Source: Opeltia flavorubescens
Taxonomy: Eukaryota; Ascomycota; Lecanoromycetes; Teloschistales; Teloschistaceae
Assembly: GCA_000442125.1 (NCBI GenBank)
Contig: KE546972.1
Coordinates: forward strand, 642,022-706,021
DNA: 64,000 nucleotides
Direction: 5' to 3'
Made by a program: the position numbers and the translations under genes. Positions 33,444-44,678 of the stretch are shown here, piece by piece. The notes under the pieces were generated by a model, which was not told where the DNA came from, searched no databases, and saw only the letters and a list, made by a program, of their open reading frames with translations. Within the stretch, counting starts at the first letter, position 1, and every line of letters begins with the position of its first letter.

Positions 33444-36157
33444 AAAGAAGGAGAAGGCAGATCGTCAGGGTAGTTAAAATTAGAGTTGGGGATGGGGGCA
33501 ATTAAGTTAAAGGATAATCTCGAAGTCCAAGAAGGGACAGGTGCTCACGCACTGCACTGCGATGCACTGTCTAGCTGGGCAGGCGTAGGTAAGCAATCTC
33601 GTTGCACTTGCGACGGATATCCTAATAATTACCTTGTGCTAGGCGGTCCACCTTACCTCTCTCGCCTCGGGGCAATTTGCCAGTGAATCAAGTGTGTTTC
33701 GGCTGGGATTAATACATGTCTCGACCAAAAGGGTGGGACTACATCTGCTTTTGTTTTCTACGCTGCGAATACCAGCCCAGAGAGCTAAGGAAGAAGCGAG
33801 GAAGCATGGCCTCACACCCTTCCATGGTTCTACCGTCCCTACTCCGTCCACCATCGCACCATGCATCGCATGGCGCCATGTATCCATCGCTGCCTTTGCT
33901 GGTTCCCCAGACCAGGGGTTTCCATTGCACCAATCGAAAGGGGGATTAAAGAACTAGTGCTTGGTGCCCTTATGGCGAGAAGACGGCGGAGGCATGGCTT
34001 GCACCTGGGTGGCACGATGCGAGAGATGATGAATCCCGCCCTCTCATTGGACAATCGGCAGTCCCCTTCTTGCGATCGTCATCGCTCCTCGTCGTTCCTG
34101 AGCGCCATCTCCGCCTCCGAAAAAATAACATGTTTTACTCGGCATACTCTCCGAACGTCAGGCTATACTTGCTGTCTGTCTGACAGGATCTGAAAAACTT
34201 GACAGCTTAAGCATACTATACACCAAGGCTGGGACGTGCAGGATGACACGGGCACTTGTGGGACTGCAGGATGTATTACCTGGTGCTGTGAAACATGACA
34301 CCACCAAGACAAGAACACCACATTGCGCGCCTCTTGCATCATTAATTCCCTGCCGTGCCGACGGGTCTTCCATGGCCTCATCGCTACCGCATATCAAGTT
34401 CTAAGTGCTAAGAATGATAAGGTCTAGTGGGGTTGCTCACGGTTCGGATCGCAGGTGCAGTCTTACGGCACTGCAGTAACAGTGAGGGTTTGCCACAAAC
34501 ATGCATACGAGGAAAGAGTTGTGTGTTGCAATCACTACAGTGCTCCGCCACCAGAGGATTCAGGATCTTGTGTCCCAGCTGACAGCTGACTGTTGCTGCA
34601 AGTAATATTGGTAGCTTGCGCAATGTGTGGTCAGCTGCCGTAATCTATTGAAAGAACCTCCGCATGAAGCCGTATCGGTGGCTCAGAATCGAGCCCACGG
34701 ATGTGATAGCTGTACATTGATATTGGTGGGCGGGTAAGTGCAGCATTATCAGGCGTCGTAAAAATTGAAGGGTCGTGAATGAGCATTAAACTTTAATCCC
34801 TCCTAAGGTCTACAACCTTCAGATCAGTGATAAAATCTGCCGAAGCATACGCCGTAGATTTCTTCTGGCTGAATATCATCTCGCATAGTATAGCCTGGTA
34901 GTTGTAAGGCGTGGCGAAAGCACGACATCTGTTCAAACACACAATACCAATATCTATTGAGTCCAATGCTCAGATGGTCATTTTCACATCATTACCTGGA
35001 CACTCGCATCAACCATGCACGATCAATAAATTTTGGAGTTCCCTATTGCTCAGGGTATCCAGATCCCCAAAAGTTATCCACAAAAGGTAAGAGATCGATG
35101 GTACAACAGTACACGGGCCATGCCAGGTACCGGCATTTCACCTCGGCCCATCTTGCTTCTTCGCCGATCAAAGCACATGTTCCTCGTCCCGAATAACCCA
35201 GCATATTCATAGCTCATCCACGGTTGTAAGGATCGTCGTCCCACGTGGCTGCCCTCTCGAATATGGATGCGAACCATGAATCGCTGAAAGGTCGTCCATT
35301 GGTAGCCAAGTGCATGGGCATCATGCGATCGGCTCCCCAAAATCCAAGCTTGACAGACGGGACAAGCTCCGTCGATTTCCTCAATGGTCGAATTACCCTC
35401 ATCCCGTCCCTGCGCTTGCCATGCAACAAGGCCGCAACTAAGGTGGGTGCGGACCAGTGGTCACCCTCCATCGGAAGGTTTCCCACAAAGCCGTGAGAGC
35501 TGCTGCAATGGGCCGCCCGCTGCTCGCTCGCCGCTACCACATTCAGGGACCCCTAGGAGCCCACCGTTTGCCACGAGTTGATCCTAGACCCCGGGCACTT
35601 TCAACAAGGTGAAGACATCCGACGCAAATTTACGAAGTACACGCCGAATCTGAGCATGGTATGTTGTATAGATTTGTTGATCACTTGTCTATTGTCTTTT
35701 CTATATTGCCGTCACTCAAGTTTGACCACATTAAAATATAGCACTCTGGTAAGTTGGTGAAGACAATCAATCATTCTCTCCTTGTAATCAAGTGGTGTCG
35801 CAGCGCGATGACACTAGTCGAATCTGCTTTTGTATCTTCGTCGAAGGACAGAAACATCGATTTACTCGCTTATGTCTTGGTCTTGTATTGACCAGATATG
35901 TTAATGATAGATACAAATGTTAATTTTCTAATTAAGAAGCCTGCAAATCTCAAAGCCCCTAGAACTGTGACCACGACTGTTGGCTTGACCAAAAGGCTAC
36001 TCATGCCTGAGCCATCCTAGGGATCATATAAGAGTTGATATCCTCGTCGTATCCGATTCAATCCATGGTTCATCGGTCTTTCAGCCACCACTTTAGGAAA
36101 CAAGCAGTATCCCTCTGTGAGGCATACAACTTGGACCAAATTAATTGAATTGCTGAA
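33444..36157. other. gene-free region upstream of the RING-PH-VWA gene
   Basis: 2.7 kb with no convincing gene, the longest non-repeat gap in the window. It begins at the start of the RING-PH-VWA gene and ends at the P450 stop. Base composition is ordinary, so it is not a RIP relic. Frames of about 60-110 codons occur on both strands (e.g. 33861-34193 +, 35214-35540 -) but overlap each other and lack family features. It may hold a long regulatory region, a noncoding RNA or 5' leader; none could be shown. Confidence 0.4.
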
Positions 36158-37899
36158 TTAAATTCTCCTCACTACTCTAACGGGTAACCCGCCTTCCATT
36201 GGTAAGGTCAGACTGTTCTGGCTTTTTCTTTCATTTCCTTCACCACATCCTCCCAACCGCACTTCCAATACCTCTTCGAAATGGTATTTCCACATCAGCC
36301 TAGCGAGGACCGCAACAGCCAAAAGCTCTGCCAACTTCTTCCCGAGACAAGACCTAGGCCCACCGTTGAAGACAGGAAATTCAAAGGCGGATTTTTGGAG
36401 GTCGATTTGGCCGATAGGGTTGAGCCATCTTTCGGGCTTGAATTCCTCGGAATCTTCGCCCCAGATTCTACGTGAGCGACCCATAGCCCAAGGCACCCAA
36501 ATTACAACTGAACCCTCTGGCAACCACGTTCCGTCTGGAAATGTGGTTGGGCCTACGCATTCTTTAAGCTCGAATGGGACGGGAGGGTACAAGCGCAGAG
36601 TTTCTGTAAAGATAGAGTGTGCGAAGGGGAGTGAGAGTGGTTGGACACGACCATAAGTAATGTCTTGAAGACTCGAAGCCTTAGCTGTGGAGGGGAACAC
36701 CTTGGACAATTCTTCGATCAACAGTAGCTGATGTTGTGGATGCCTGAGCAGAAGGTATAAAGTCCAGGTGAGTGACTGAGCTGTGGTGTCTCGTCCGGCA
36801 GATAGGTAGTTCATCGCAGCGTCTGCCACGACTTGGTTGTCTGGAATATGGTCAAGAAGTGAGTTGATGAGATTATTCTGCAAAGGATGAACTTCCTGTG
36901 CTGACTGATCGATAGCAGCCACAGACCCTTTCCTTTTTTCTACTGTTGAGGCGACGATATCGCTGCCGAATTGTTGGACTTCGCGAAAAGCTCTACGCAA
37001 TGGGGTTCCCATGATGAATTCTTTGATCTTCCAAAAAGGGTTTTGGAAACGATCTCCAATGGCCCCTGACGCAAAATCAAAAGCTCTAGAGAATGGCAAA
37101 GATGCCGGCATGTCCATCTACACTCGCGATCAGATGACTAACTTACAGCCAAAGAGCCTACTGGTATCGTAGGAGTAGCGATTGGACTAAACGTACATCA
37201 TAAGCTACCTGACCCATGAACCGGGTGGTAAGCTCTAGGAATACTTGTTGCATATCAACAACTTCGACGCGATTGACTGCTTCGTCCAAGAGACGTTCGA
37301 TGTCATCCAGAATTGGTGGCAGCGCTTCATTGAGAAATCTTTTGAGATTTGAATTGCTGAAAAATCGGAGGCCGGCCTTTCTCTGCACTTTCCATAGGTC
37401 TCCGTCTGCGTTAATGATGCCATTACCTGCTCAAGTCGAAGATCAGGGACCATATCTGATAAATTGTTCTGATCGGTGATGGCTCACTGCTTACCGAACA
37501 GATCCCATGACCTTGAACGGAAGAAGGCACCCTTGACAAAGAGTTGGTTGTTGTTCAAGACATGCTCGACGTTCACCGGGTCGCTGATGACGATAGCAGG
37601 CGGCAAAGACGGAACACTGATCTCGAAAGTGGAGAAGCCGGTTTGGTGGTTAGCACCAACGAACCAATCGAGGAGTTTGTGTCTTGGTTGAAGGAACCAT
37701 AAGCCGTTACCAGCGAATGGTAATGTACCCGGTGGACGTCTGGTAATTTATCTCAGTATCCATAATGTTTCGCGGATTACAAGATAAAAGGAAGTGTTCC
37801 GTACGGCATTCGTTTGCCATTTTTTCGAATAGCAGACCGTTGACCCTGGAGAAACCACAGTGCAATAGCAATTAGAAGGCAAACTATGACTGTATACAT
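36158..37899 (-). CDS. cytochrome P450 monooxygenase
   Basis: Membrane-anchored haem-thiolate monooxygenase. Exons 37805-37899, 37495-37739, 37197-37426 and 36158-37117 give 509 aa in frame. The N-terminal anchor is MYTVIVCLLIAIALWFL, then a Pro-rich hinge (RMPRPPGTLPFAG). Motifs: I-helix AGRDTTAQSLTW, K-helix ETLRLYPPVP (ExxR), PERW, and the haem loop FNGGPRSCLGKKLAE with the Cys ligand. The AGRDTTA/ETLRLYPPVP style resembles the CYP52/CYP63-type clan of alkane and fatty-acid hydroxylases; this subfamily call is tentative. It is transcribed divergently from a type III PKS 382 bp away, suggesting oxidation of an alkyl pyrone or resorcinol product. Confidence 0.9.
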
Positions 37900-38281
37900 T
37901 TTCGAAACCTCTTTCTATCAAAACCTAAGTGTTCGATCTTAGATAGCCCGATCGAGCCATGCATAGTGAATCTTGCATGCCTGGAGACCAGTCATAGCAC
38001 GAGTAATTCAATGAGGTGCGATATATTGCATATCACTCTTGACTAAAACCGAATACGAGTAGTCGGAGTAGAGTCCTTCACCTGCAAGATCAGTTCGTTG
38101 GTGGAGCTAATCTTGACATCACTAAGACCCTGCATGACTATGACAGCTAAGGATGCATTGGAGATCGTACCTGCCGCCTGTACTTCTAGATTCCCAACAA
38201 AATCCGTCTTTCTCAACTGGTTAACCCGTTTCACATGACAGTCGTTACCAAACATCGTGCAACTGTAATTCTTCTCGTACC
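37900..38281. promoter_or_regulatory. bidirectional upstream region of P450 and type III PKS
   Basis: 382 bp between the divergent start codons of the two genes, which would permit joint control. No binding site for a named regulator was recognised, and no transcription factor gene lies nearby. A minus-strand frame at 38043-38255 has no recognisable content. Confidence 0.5.
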
Positions 38282-39917
38282 ATGTCTCCGTCAGCTGTAC
38301 CCAGTGGAACAGCGTCTGGCGACCAATTCGAGAGCGACCTCAATCTTTCACTTGTCGGTCTGGGCGTTGAGTATCCGCCATTCCTAGTCGGGCCTGAGGC
38401 GTTGGAGACTTTGGCCAATCGCTTCTATCCACCTTCGACTGCGTAAGCCTCCATCTACCTCTCCATTTGATCTCTCTTTCGCCCTCAACGCAGAGTTGAC
38501 TTTCCCTCAGCAATGACTAATGCCTACTATTTGAACCTTCAGACTCAAGAAGGTCCTATCCATCAATCGCTTCACCGGTATTGAGACGAGATCTGCCATC
38601 GGCGATGTCGATCATCCGCTCGTTAATCAACCCAATCCTCCTAGCATCAAACACCTCAACGATCTTTTCTTAGAGGAAGGAGTGCGTCTTTCGGTCAATG
38701 CTTGCCAAAAAGCCATAAGAGAATGGGGAGGAAGCGTCGATGAGATCACCCACGTCGTTTCCACGACATGTACAAACTCAGCAAATCCTGGCTACGATCA
38801 TTTTGTTGTCAAGCAACTAGGTATTAAACGCAGTGTGGAAAAGATACTTCTTCATGGCATTGGATGTTCCGGAGGGATGGCTGCCATGCGCACCGCAGCG
38901 CATCTGGCCCTGGGATCCACCTATCGCGGAAGACCCGCGAGAATATTGGTCATAGCGTGTGAGATATCGAGTGTACTGGTAAGGTCGGAATTGGACTCAA
39001 TCAATGAAGAGCAAAAGACTCGGGTCGGTGTCTGTCTATTCAGCGATTGCGCCTCGGCCGCAGTCATCAGCAACGGCGTCGGGATAGAAGAAGGCACAGG
39101 ACCAGTCTACGAGCTCTTGGGATGGAAGCACCAAATAATAGATGACACTGAAGAAGATCTGGGCTTTGATGTGGATCCATTAGGTTCACCTAGCCCCGAG
39201 TGTGCGACCGCATGATCGATTGACTAAATCGGAATAGGTTGGAAAGTTGTGCTTACCCAACGTGTGCCCTCACTCGCTTCAAAGGCCGTTTCACCATGCT
39301 TCCAGGATCTTATCCAGTCCGTTCCCGAGCTTCACAATGATAACCAACCTCCGATAGCATCGAATTTTGACTGGGCGTTGCATCCTGGCGGATCACTCAT
39401 TATCACTGGCGTAGAGCAAGCGATGAACCTCACGCCGGAACATTTACGAGCTAGCTATGAAATCTACATGCAATACGGCAACAGCTCGAGCGCGACAATC
39501 ATCAGTGTCCTGAACAAATTACGAGAATCTGAAGGGAGGGAGCATGTTGTCNCCTGTGCCTTTGGCCCTGGCATCGCATTGGAAATGATGATCCTGCGGA
39601 GACGGAAGGAGGCTTCCTCAATGAGTAGCGGATTGGAGCAGAACAGTGCCAATGGTGTTCCGGATCACAATGGAGAAGAGTCACCCAACGGAGCTGTCAA
39701 TGGCAATCACGTGGCCCACATGAACGACAGTAGCAATGGGACTAAGGACGCGTCTCTGGAGAATGGACACACAGCCACAGGTAATACGGTTAATGGCGCT
39801 GCCTCATCGACTCCAGAGGGGACGGTGATCAATGGAGCATCTACACCTGGTAGTACTGGACGGCCAACTGAAGTAGGTGGTACTATTCCTAATCTTCCTG
39901 TCGAAGATCTTGACTGA
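38282..39917 (+). CDS. type III polyketide synthase (chalcone synthase-like)
   Basis: Homodimeric ketosynthase that extends an acyl-CoA starter with malonyl-CoA; fungal members make alkyl pyrones or resorcinols. Exons 38282-38442, 38543-39183 and 39238-39917 give 493 aa in frame. The catalytic triad is visible: Cys in HVVSTTCTNSANPGYD, His in FDWALHPGGSLIITG, Asn in QYGNSSSATIISVL. The GFGPG-type loop is CAFGPGIALEM. The n at 39552 makes codon NCC (Ala expected by family). After the thiolase fold, about 100 residues rich in Asn, Gly, Ser and Thr (many NG pairs) form a disordered tail. It is divergent from a P450. The product cannot be predicted. Confidence 0.93.
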
Positions 39918-40533
39918 GATCGAATCTTACGATATGCATGCATTCTTACGGTGGTAATGGTCCAAAGAAAGTTTTTGGTGGTAATGAGCACATGCTTTGT
40001 ATGTTGAGCGAATCATAGATGGCGGCCTTACATAGATATGAGTGTTCCTAGATGGAGTTTTTATGGACATGCAAATATTGATTGAAACCTTCACGAAGGA
40101 GACTGGACGATTCTGTAGGTCTAAAATGACTGTGATATTGCTAATCCCATTGTTCCGGCCATTCTGAGGTATCTATTTACGATCGACATGGCTGCTGCAT
40201 CAACGCCCCATCGCTATGGATTGATATCTTGAAGTATGGCTTTGCCCAAGATTCGTAAGGCCTCAGCCAGTGGACCATCAGCATGAATACTTCATACTGT
40301 CGTGACCTTCGCCCATTCACTCGTCCTTGAACTATAGCCATACTCTATCCCCATCATTATGTCGGAGGTGTCATATCAGGAATATTGAGGTGTAAATTCG
40401 GTATCGTTGCCGACATGAGGCTTTCGGGCGAGGTTCCGAAGTGTTTTCGGGTAAGGCGCTAGTCCAATTGTAGCAGCATGACTATCCAGTGATATTTATT
40501 GTGAGGCGTTATTGCCATGCTCGCTGTATAACA
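39918..40533. other. intergenic region
   Basis: 616 bp between the PKS stop and the aminotransferase start, both on the plus strand. It holds the PKS 3' end and the aminotransferase promoter. No gene or repeat was seen. Confidence 0.55.
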
Positions 40534-41979
40534 ATGCCTCCGGCAACATCACCCTCATCCCCAAACTCTTCAGAAGCAACCAAACCTACCCAGAGACTTG
40601 CTAGCATCAAGGGCCACATGGAGGGATCTAATCCTACCGTCTTTACCTCGGACAGTGTTCCGCAGGCTCCAGAAGACCCTCTCTTTGGCTTGATGGCCGC
40701 ATACCGAAAGGATACTTTTGAGAAAAAGGTCGATCTAGGTATTGGTGCGTACCGGGATGATAATGCAAAGCCATGGATTTTGCCTGTGGTTAAAAAGGTA
40801 CGGAAATATACCTCAAGTGGCGACATGAGTGCTGATCGGAGCGTAGGCAGAACGCATCCTACAGCAAGATCCCAACCTGAACCACGAGTATCTCCCAATT
40901 GCTGGATTGGCAGAGTTCACTTCAGCATCACAGAAGCTCGTGCTAGGCGGAGGCAGCCCTGCAATCCAAGATAAACGGGTATGTCCGAGACACGCCTCAA
41001 CGGATTCCCTCATCCTTAACATATTCTGTAGGTCACTAGCCTTCAAACAATTTCCGGCACCGGCGCCGTCCACCTGGGCGCTCTCTTCCTGTCCAAATTC
41101 TTCAAACGCCCGAGCGATCAACCCATCTACTTCTCCTCCCCAACATGGGCCAATCATAACCAAATCTTCTCCAACGTCAACCTCCCAATAAAAACCTATC
41201 CCTACTTTTCCCCTCAAACCAAAGGTCTCGACTTCGAAGGTATGCGTTCAGCCATTGACAAAGCCCCCGAAGGCAGTATCATCCTCCTCCATGCCTGCGC
41301 CCATAATCCCACCGGCGTCGACCCCACCCGCGACCAATGGACCGAACTCGCAAAAGTCATCCGAGCCAGAAATCACTTCCCCTTCTTCGACTGCGCATAC
41401 CAAGGTTTCGCATCCGGAGATCTCGAAAACGATGCCTGGGCCGTCCGCTACTTCGTCGAGCAAGGCTTCGAACTCTGCATCGCCCAATCCTTTGCCAAGA
41501 ACTTTGGCCTTTACGGTGAACGAGCGGGTGCCTTCCATTTCGTCACCGGCCCCGGCCCAGACGCCCAGAATACAATTGGGCGAATATCATCACAACTCGC
41601 CATCCTGCAAAGAAGCGAGATCAGCAACCCACCTGCGTACGGCGCCCGTATCGCCAGCACCATCCTCAACGACCCCCAGCTCTTCAAGGAATGGGAACAA
41701 AATCTCTTGACCATGAGCGGGCGCATCATCGACATGCGGAAATCTCTACGCAGTAAGCTGGAAGACTTGAACGGGAAACCGGACAGCTGGAAGCATATCA
41801 CGGATCAGATCGGCATGTTCAGTTTCACCGGGTTGTCGGAGAAGCAGGTGCTGAAGATCAGGGAGGATGCGCATATTTATATGACGAAGAATGGGCGGAT
41901 TAGTATGGCGGGGGCGAATACGGGGAATGTGGAGTATATTGCCAAGGCGATTGATAAGGTGGTCAGGGAGACGGAGTGA
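40534..41979 (+). CDS. aspartate aminotransferase
   Basis: PLP-dependent class I aminotransferase interconverting aspartate/2-oxoglutarate and oxaloacetate/glutamate. Exons 40534-40797, 40847-40978 and 41032-41979 give 447 aa in frame. The start is the first ATG (MPPATSPSS...), since the frame upstream has only a GTG. Motifs: KVDLGIGAYRDD, ISGTGAVHLGA, HACAHNPTGVDPT, FFDCAYQGFASG, the Schiff-base lysine in SFAKNFGLYGERAG, and RISMAGANTGNVEYIA. A Ser/Pro/Thr-rich N-terminal extension of about 40 residues precedes the fold. It is not clearly a mitochondrial presequence, so a cytosolic form is likely. Proximity to the PKS may be coincidental. Confidence 0.93.
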
Positions 41980-42379
41980 ATTGTTGGATATGTTGGAGGC
42001 CGTTGGTGAAGAAGAGTAGGGGACGGAGACTAGTAAAATCCTTGTATTCAGGTGAATGGTCTCTTGATCTCTACGAAAAGACAAAAAATAGACGATTGAT
42101 GGAATGAAGACACGAGACACATACAATGTGCTACGTGCCTCAGGCGGAGAAATATAGATGGATCAAAAGTAGCTAGACATTAGTACATAGACTCAAGCTC
42201 CTCTCCAGTTCAGTGTTACGCATGGACTTGACACAGTTCAGACCGTGTTTGGACATGTACATCTATTCTCATCATTAACCTCCCAAAAACACCAACTCAT
42301 CCCTACCTACCTACATTCATTCGTATTCTTCCAAACAGGAAAGAAAAACCTCATCCATCGTTCCAATCGTATCATTCCC
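41980..42379. other. convergent 3' intergenic region
   Basis: 400 bp between the stops of the aminotransferase (+) and the F-box/WD40 gene (-). No gene or structure was seen. Confidence 0.55.
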
Positions 42380-44678
42380 TCAAACAACATTCCCCAAAAC
42401 AATTCCATCATCATCATCATCCTCTTCCTCATCCTCATCCTCCACATACGCATCCATCATCTCCTCATTCCCCTTCTCCTCAATCCCCTCCAAACTATCC
42501 TCATCCAAATCCAACATCGCCTGATCAGCCGCCATATGCGTCTCCCCGGTCAAAACTTCCTCCGCAGGCATAATATTCCCCGAAGTTGATACCGCCCTTT
42601 CCACCCTATTGAACTCACCAAGCCACTCCTCGTCATCCGCCGGCGGAGTAAAGTCCCAGACTTCCATGATCGTTCTTCCAGTCCTGCTGGCCATGACAAC
42701 ACACCTTTCGCTCTCGAACGCGACTCTCCAGACTGCTTCGGCGGGTTGGCTAAGCTCGCGGATCAGATTCCCCGTACCCAGATCCCAGATCTTGACTCTA
42801 CCGTCGCTACCCCCACTGACGATGCGGAGGTCGTCGAATTGAAGGGATGTGACGCTGTTATCGTGGGCTGCGAGGCGGTGGATGGGGTTGTAGGTGTTTA
42901 GTGACCAGACGCGGACTGAGCCGTCAGAGCCACCGGTAACGAGGGTGGAGTCCCGCATTTGGAGCTGTCCGACCAAGGATGTGTGACCTTGCAGGATCGC
43001 GAGACAGTTGCTGCGCATCAAATCAGCTTATGGAATTGGCTTGAGTAAGGACAAGCAGAGCTCACCCATCATACGCATTCCATATCCGTACGCTCGTATC
43101 CAAGCTCCCAGTTGCGATCCTATGGCCGTCAAATGCAATAGCATAGATCTGACTGAAATGACCTTGCAGTGTTCGAAGGCACTGTCCGCTCGAAATACTC
43201 CATATTTTTGCAGTGGTATCGTAACTCCCCGATACAACCAAGTCACCGTGGATCTCAAGACATCGAACGCTAGCTTGATGGCCCATCAGAACATTAGTGC
43301 AATTACCGGACGTCAGATCCCAAACACGCAGAGTAGTATCTCGGGATCCAGAGATGGCGGTCCTTGAGTTTGACATCTTCAAACAGCGCACCGTGGATGT
43401 GTGTCCGCGGAGAGTATGCACGCTCGCACTACATCACAGTCATCAACATCAACGTCCACAAGAGGCCTTGACTCTTCCTTACCCAGTAGCCATGTTCCAG
43501 ACGCGGACATCTCTGTCGCAGCCACCACTGACCAGAATATCTTCCCACGGAACCATGGCCCAAACACCCATAACATGCCCTTGTAGCGTTCTCAGATGCT
43601 CTCCGTGGGTATCAAAAACGTGTATTTTAGCATTATCCAAAGCCACAACGATGTATTTCCTGGTCAGATGCAAACTCGTGACAACCCCTTGATCAGGTGT
43701 GATATGCTTCGCCTTCATCCTTCCGCCTTTTCTCCACGCAGACTCAACCAGATAACGATGCTTGAAGCGTGAGCGATGGGTGGATTTTGGCCGAGCTCGC
43801 TTTGCCTTGCGAGCGGGCATCGCCATGGGAACATCACTGAAGTTAACGGAATTTTCGTCTATGGGGCTCATGTTTTCTGACATCCGTGGTGGCGAGACTG
43901 AACGAGGTCTTGAGCTCCACTGTGGCTGGCTTGCCATAATTGGCGTGCTGTTGGCGAACGTAGAACCGATAGAGTCCGTAGACATGCGACGGTACTCATG
44001 CTTGTCATAAAGAGCTTTCCACGCTTGATCATCGCTCACGAGCTCCCTCCATCGCCTGGAAACAGAAGAAGCGCGAACGAAAGTCTTGGGATCGTCGACA
44101 TACTCGAGTACCTAAGGGATCCAAAATCAGTCTCTCTGTAGTCCCACTTCAAATGCTGGACCTACCCTAAGACACAACTCGTCTGGCAAAACAGTGAAAG
44201 GGTCCTTCTTTAGCTTTGGGCTTACTAGTCGGTGTAAGAAGCCTAAGGTTTGATTGTCGCAAAGGTCTACGATGGACGTCAACCACTCTTCTTTCGCCGC
44301 AGAGTCCAAGTTGCTAAATATCAGCCGAGCATCTCTTAATATAGGGTTTTCGAGATCTTCGGGCGCTTCATGCCACGGAGTCGGCCTTTGATGAGGTGTA
44401 GGGCTTGGCGCAGGTGTCGGAGGTGATGCAGGTGCGGAGGGGAGAAGTGGATTTGGAACAATCTGTGGCATAGATGAAGGTAAGGCCGTACTAGGTGTCA
44501 ATGGTGGTTTGGGGTGAGAGTGTTGTCCATGAGCTTTGCGTCGAGAGGAGCGATGGCCAAGAGCGACTGATGCAGACGGAATTCGAGAAAATGGAGGCCG
44601 TTCGCTGTCGGAATCGAATGACGGCAGTCGAGCACTTCTCGAATGGGACTCCATGTCCCGTGAGCCGGGTCCGACCAT
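42380..44678 (-). CDS. F-box/WD40 substrate receptor, Cdc4/Fbw7-like
   Basis: Substrate-recognition subunit of an SCF ubiquitin ligase. Exons 44166-44678, 43483-44111, 43066-43422 and 42380-43010 give 709 aa in frame. The start is the first ATG (MVGPGSRDMESHS; a TTG precedes it). A Pro/Ser-rich N-terminus is followed by a helix (FLHRLVSPKLKKDPFTVLPDE) and an F-box (LPDELCLRVLEYVDDPKTFV..WRELV). At least seven WD repeats follow, e.g. ILVSGGCDRDVRVWN, TAISGSRDTTLRVWD, VVSGSYDTTAKIW, IATGSLDTSVRIWN, VTGGSDGSVRVW and IVSGGSDGRVKIWD. The C-terminus is strongly acidic (VEDEDEEEDDDDDG). The repeat style matches Cdc4/Pop1/Fbw7. Sulphur-regulator SconB/Met30 was considered and is less likely; the target is not known. 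Confidence 0.87.

Noticed and set aside
35214-35540. 108-codon minus-strand frame in the long gap
   Set aside because: It overlaps an equally long plus-strand frame and has no family features or codon pattern.
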